From Oscillospiraceae bacterium (lineage in GTDB: Bacteria; Bacillota; Clostridia; Oscillospirales; Oscillospiraceae): a stretch of DNA of 34,033 nt. Both the position numbers and the translations under genes were made by a program. Shown here one piece after another: positions 31,940-34,033 of the stretch (positions within the stretch are counted from its first letter, which is position 1; each line of letters starts with the position of its first letter). The stretch covers positions 1-34,033 of the forward strand of contig JAFUMG010000011.1 in the NCBI GenBank assembly GCA_017473225.1, in the 5' to 3' direction. Under the pieces are notes generated by a model, which saw only the letters and a program-made list of their open reading frames with translations, was not told the origin of the DNA and did no database searches.

Positions 31940-33217
31940 TTACACATCCCTCTGCTGTCCGTCCTCCGGCTCGCGGAGGTGCTTACGGACCAGGCGGGCT
32001 TTGGAGAACTGGATGATCTGGCTGGCGTAGAGTCCCCAGTTGCCGGAGATCACGAAGGCGATGACGCAGACAAAGGCAAAGAGGTACAGATTCGCGCTGC
32101 CGAACATCTCCACACTCAGGATCAGGGCGGTAATAGGGCTGTTGGTGACGCAGCAGAACAGGCCCACCAGGCCCAGCGCTGCGGCGATCCCCGGGTCAAG
32201 GCCCAGAAGGCCGCCCAGGGCGCAGCCGAAGGTCGCCCCGATGCAGAAGGTGGGCACAATTTCGCCGCCTTTAAAGCCCGTGGAGAGGGTCACAGCGGTA
32301 AACAGCAGCTTCAGCAGAAAGTCATACCACTTGGCATTGCCCTCCACCGCCGCCAGCGCCATATCCATGCCCGCGCCGTTGTAGCGGTGGTCCCCCACCA
32401 TCAGGGTCAGCGCCATCACCACCACCGCGCCTGCCAGAATGCGGACCCAGGGATTAGGGAAGCATTTTGCCATCAGGTGCTCCGCCTTGTGGAAGAGGAA
32501 GCACATGGCGATGCCCAGCACGCCGATCATCAGCGCCAGGATCAGGACCCGCCAATTGGTGGAAGCAGTGAAGACCACCGTCTCTTCCAGCATAAACGTC
32601 TCGGCGTGAACGCCCAGACCAGCGGAGACGCTTCCCGCGGTAAAGGCCGCCAGGTAGCAGGGCAGCAGCGCCGGGGAGAAAATGGTGCCCACCGACGCGA
32701 ATTCCATGGTAAAGAGCGTGGCCGTCAGGGACGTGCCGAAGAGGCCGGCGAAGACGGCGCTCATGCCGCTCATAATGAACACGGTCTGCTCCTCTTCCTT
32801 CAGTCGCAGGAGCTTGCCCAGCTTCGAAGCCACACTGCCGCCCAGCTGCAGCGCGGCGCCCTCCCGGCCGGCGGAGCCGCCGAACAGGTGGGTAATGGCG
32901 GTGGCAATGAAGATCACCGGCGCCACCAGGGGATTCACCGGCTCGTGATTCAAAATGGCATCGATGATCTCGTTGGTGCCCCGGTTATTCCGCATCCCGA
33001 AGACCCGGTACAGTCCCACCGTCAGCAGACCGCCCAGGGGCAGCAGGAAGATCAGCCAGGTGTGCTCCCCCCGCAGCTCCGTGACAAAATGCAGGGTATG
33101 ATGAAAAAACGCCCCCAGCAGGCCGCCGAGAACACCCATCAGCAATCCTAACAGACCCCATTTGAAAAAGATCCTGAAATATTTCTCAGGATGGTGCAGT
33201 TCCTCCAGTATTTTCAT
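31940..33217 (-). CDS. CLC family anion transporter, probable fluoride type
   Basis: This 425-residue membrane protein of about ten or more helices has the CLC core. The gating-glutamate loop is GGSAGREGAALQLG (113-126, Glu119). In place of the chloride-type GxFxP loop it has GFKGGEIVP (314-322), which resembles the fluoride-exporting CLC-F branch. That assignment is from memory of the family and needs a tree. CLC-F proteins swap fluoride for protons and protect the cell from fluoride. The ATG at 33217 has GAAGAGG just upstream. I looked for a fluoride riboswitch in the short leader and saw none. It could instead be a chloride/proton exchanger. Confidence 0.88.
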   Translation of the reverse strand: MKILEELHHPEKYFRIFFKWGLLGLLMGVLGGLLGAFFHHTLHFVTELRGEHTWLIFLLPLGGLLTVGLYRVFGMRNNRGTNEIIDAILNHEPVNPLVAPVIFIATAITHLFGGSAGREGAALQLGGSVASKLGKLLRLKEEEQTVFIMSGMSAVFAGLFGTSLTATLFTMEFASVGTIFSPALLPCYLAAFTAGSVSAGLGVHAETFMLEETVVFTASTNWRVLILALMIGVLGIAMCFLFHKAEHLMAKCFPNPWVRILAGAVVVMALTLMVGDHRYNGAGMDMALAAVEGNAKWYDFLLKLLFTAVTLSTGFKGGEIVPTFCIGATFGCALGGLLGLDPGIAAALGLVGLFCCVTNSPITALILSVEMFGSANLYLFAFVCVIAFVISGNWGLYASQIIQFSKARLVRKHLREPEDGQQRDV

Positions 33218-33233
33218 AGATACCTCTTCTTTC

Positions 33234-33278
33234 CTAGAATTTCCGGGGATATTCTAGCACGAAATAAAAAATAGTCAA
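33234..33278 (-). promoter_or_regulatory. CLC promoter with overlapping inverted repeat
   Basis: On the minus strand TTGACT (33278-33273) and TAGAAT (33256-33251) are separated by 16 bases. A perfect inverted repeat CTAGAAT-N10-ATTCTAG (33234-33240 with 33251-33257) includes the whole -10 box, so it may be a repressor site. Confidence 0.7.
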
Positions 33279-33330
33279 GGGTCTTGCCGGGTTCTTTGGG
33301 GCTGCCGTTTCTCTTTTGTAAACATAAGAA

Positions 33331-33416
33331 AACAGAGTGCCATGATTGGCACCCTGTTCTTTGACATAGCAATACCGCATCCTTTACATCTTGAAAATTT
33401 TCAGAAAGGATGCGGT
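33331..33416 (-). terminator. Two further hairpins between tRNA-Thr and the CLC gene
   Basis: The first (33374-33385 with 33405-33416) has perfect 12-bp arms ACCGCATCCTTT/AAAGGATGCGGT, with the palindrome TGAAAATTTTCA inside. The second (33331-33342 with 33347-33358) pairs fully only as minus-strand RNA, through a G-U pair, and is followed by TTTTCTTAT. They may be back-up terminators for the tRNA transcript. The 70 bases between 33417 and 33487 hold a weak CTGTTCA/TGAACAG pair and no gene. Confidence 0.55.
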
Positions 33417-33483
33417 CTGTCTTTCTTCAAATGGCGACTGTTCAGCAAACCCAAAATCGCTATTTCCTGAACAGAAGAACAAA

Positions 33484-33518
33484 GAAAAACTCCTGATTTC
33501 AAGCAGAAATCAGGAGTT
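33484..33518 (-). terminator. Terminator of the tRNA-Thr operon
   Basis: Perfect 13-bp arms (33488-33500 with 33506-33518) with a 5-base loop are followed on the minus strand by TTTCTTTG. The stem starts one base after the CCA end of the tRNA. Confidence 0.85.
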
Positions 33519-33519
33519 T

Positions 33520-33595
<76 letters not shown>

Positions 33596-33622
33596 AGATG
33601 ATATAATTAGCTTGAGAAAAAG

Positions 33623-33698
<76 letters not shown>

Positions 33699-33734
33699 AT
33701 TTCCATTTCTTCGTGTCACTCACGCGACTTGTAT

Positions 33735-33763
33735 ATTCTATAACATATTCCCCGATTTGTCAA
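33735..33763 (-). promoter_or_regulatory. Promoter of the tRNA-Thr pair
   Basis: On the minus strand TTGACA (33763-33758) and TAGAAT (33740-33735) are separated by 17 bases, about 37 bases before the first tRNA. Confidence 0.85.
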
Positions 33764-33815
33764 GACATTTTTCAGGAAAACAGAAATTATTTTTGTCTCT
33801 TCGACAGACTTGCGC

Positions 33816-33847
33816 AAAAAAGGGCGCGCCGGATGCGGCACGCCCTT
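33816..33847 (-). terminator. Terminator of the rplQ operon
   Basis: A 12-bp stem (33820-33831 with 33836-33847, one mismatch) with a 4-base loop is followed on the minus strand by TTTTGCGC. It ends the ribosomal protein operon 20 bases past the rplQ stop. Confidence 0.88.
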
Positions 33848-33867
33848 AAATTGCGTTGGGAACCGGA

Positions 33868-34033
33868 TTACACCAGCTCGATGACAGCCATTTCAGCTGC
33901 ATCGCCGCGGCGGGCGCCGGTACGGGTCACTCTGGTGTAGCCGCCGTTACGGTCAGCGTACTTGGGAGCGATCTCCTTGAACAGCTTCTGGACCACGTCT
34001 TCCTTGGTCACGAAAGCCATGGCTCTGCGGTAA
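33868..34033 (-). CDS. rplQ: 50S ribosomal protein L17, C-terminal part
   Basis: The last 54 codons of rplQ lie in the window; the start is beyond the right edge. The translated end includes [15 protein letters not shown] and [14 protein letters not shown], the conserved L17 C-terminus. L17 is a large-subunit protein near the exit tunnel. In most Firmicutes rplQ ends the operon after rpoA, which fits the terminator that follows here. A minus-strand rpoA should lie just to the right of the window. Confidence 0.96.
   Translation of the reverse strand, partial: YRRAMAFVTKEDVVQKLFKEIAPKYADRNGGYTRVTRTGARRGDAAEMAVIELV

Noticed and set aside
33218-33250. Fluoride riboswitch before the CLC gene
   Set aside because: The leader predicted from the promoter is only about 30 bases, too short for the motif.

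Overview
The window looks like chromosome of a GC-rich, Gram-positive anaerobe of the class Clostridia, most likely Oscillospirales/Oscillospiraceae. The clues are a perfect CIRCE operator on clpB, lipoprotein-type solute-binding proteins, strong AGGAGG ribosome sites, sigma-A promoters with 16-17 base spacers, CCA-encoding tRNA genes, and intergenic palindromes of a type I associate with gut Clostridia. The family assignment is inference; no 16S gene is present.

Layout. Positions 1-2850 carry clpB (minus) under HrcA/CIRCE control. Positions 3100-6050 carry a two-gene polysaccharide O-acetylation module (MBOAT acyltransferase plus DHHW/AlgX-like protein, minus). Positions 6280-14580 hold one minus-strand oligopeptide ABC operon in the order oppA-oppB-oppC-oppD-oppF-small membrane protein. 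It has a structured leader before oppA and a structured spacer after it. Positions 14640-16105 carry a PlsC-like acyltransferase with a zinc ribbon. Positions 16279-20737 carry a plus-strand amino-acid ABC system (binding protein, permease, ATPase) coupled to an M20 amidohydrolase; about 535 bases of stacked palindromes separate the binding protein from the permease. A lower-GC DUF4236 gene, a phosphoglucomutase and a YgjV-like protein follow (20782-24302). Next come an ArsR/SmtB zinc-type repressor, a GH2 glycosidase, a GT2-GtrA/PAP2 pair, a DUF1292 protein, a divergent MFS/AraC pair, a CLC-type anion transporter of probable fluoride type, two identical tRNA-Thr(GGT) genes, and the 3' end of rplQ.

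The most unusual object is the opp operon. OppC carries about 300 extra extracytoplasmic residues forming seven RCC1-like repeats, a predicted seven-bladed beta-propeller, inserted between the first membrane helix and the GTDxxGRD segment. OppF carries about 185 extra residues, partly coiled-coil, between Walker A and the Q-loop. The cassette ends with a small one-helix membrane protein. This looks like an oligopeptide importer with an added outside binding or sensing domain and an added inside domain.

The second theme is a family of modular intergenic repeats. Four elements share outer ends AAATTGTAGTTTA / TAAACTACAATTT but enclose four unrelated palindromic cores. A fifth, diverged element shares its core with the first in reverse orientation. 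All lie between genes, three of them between convergent genes.
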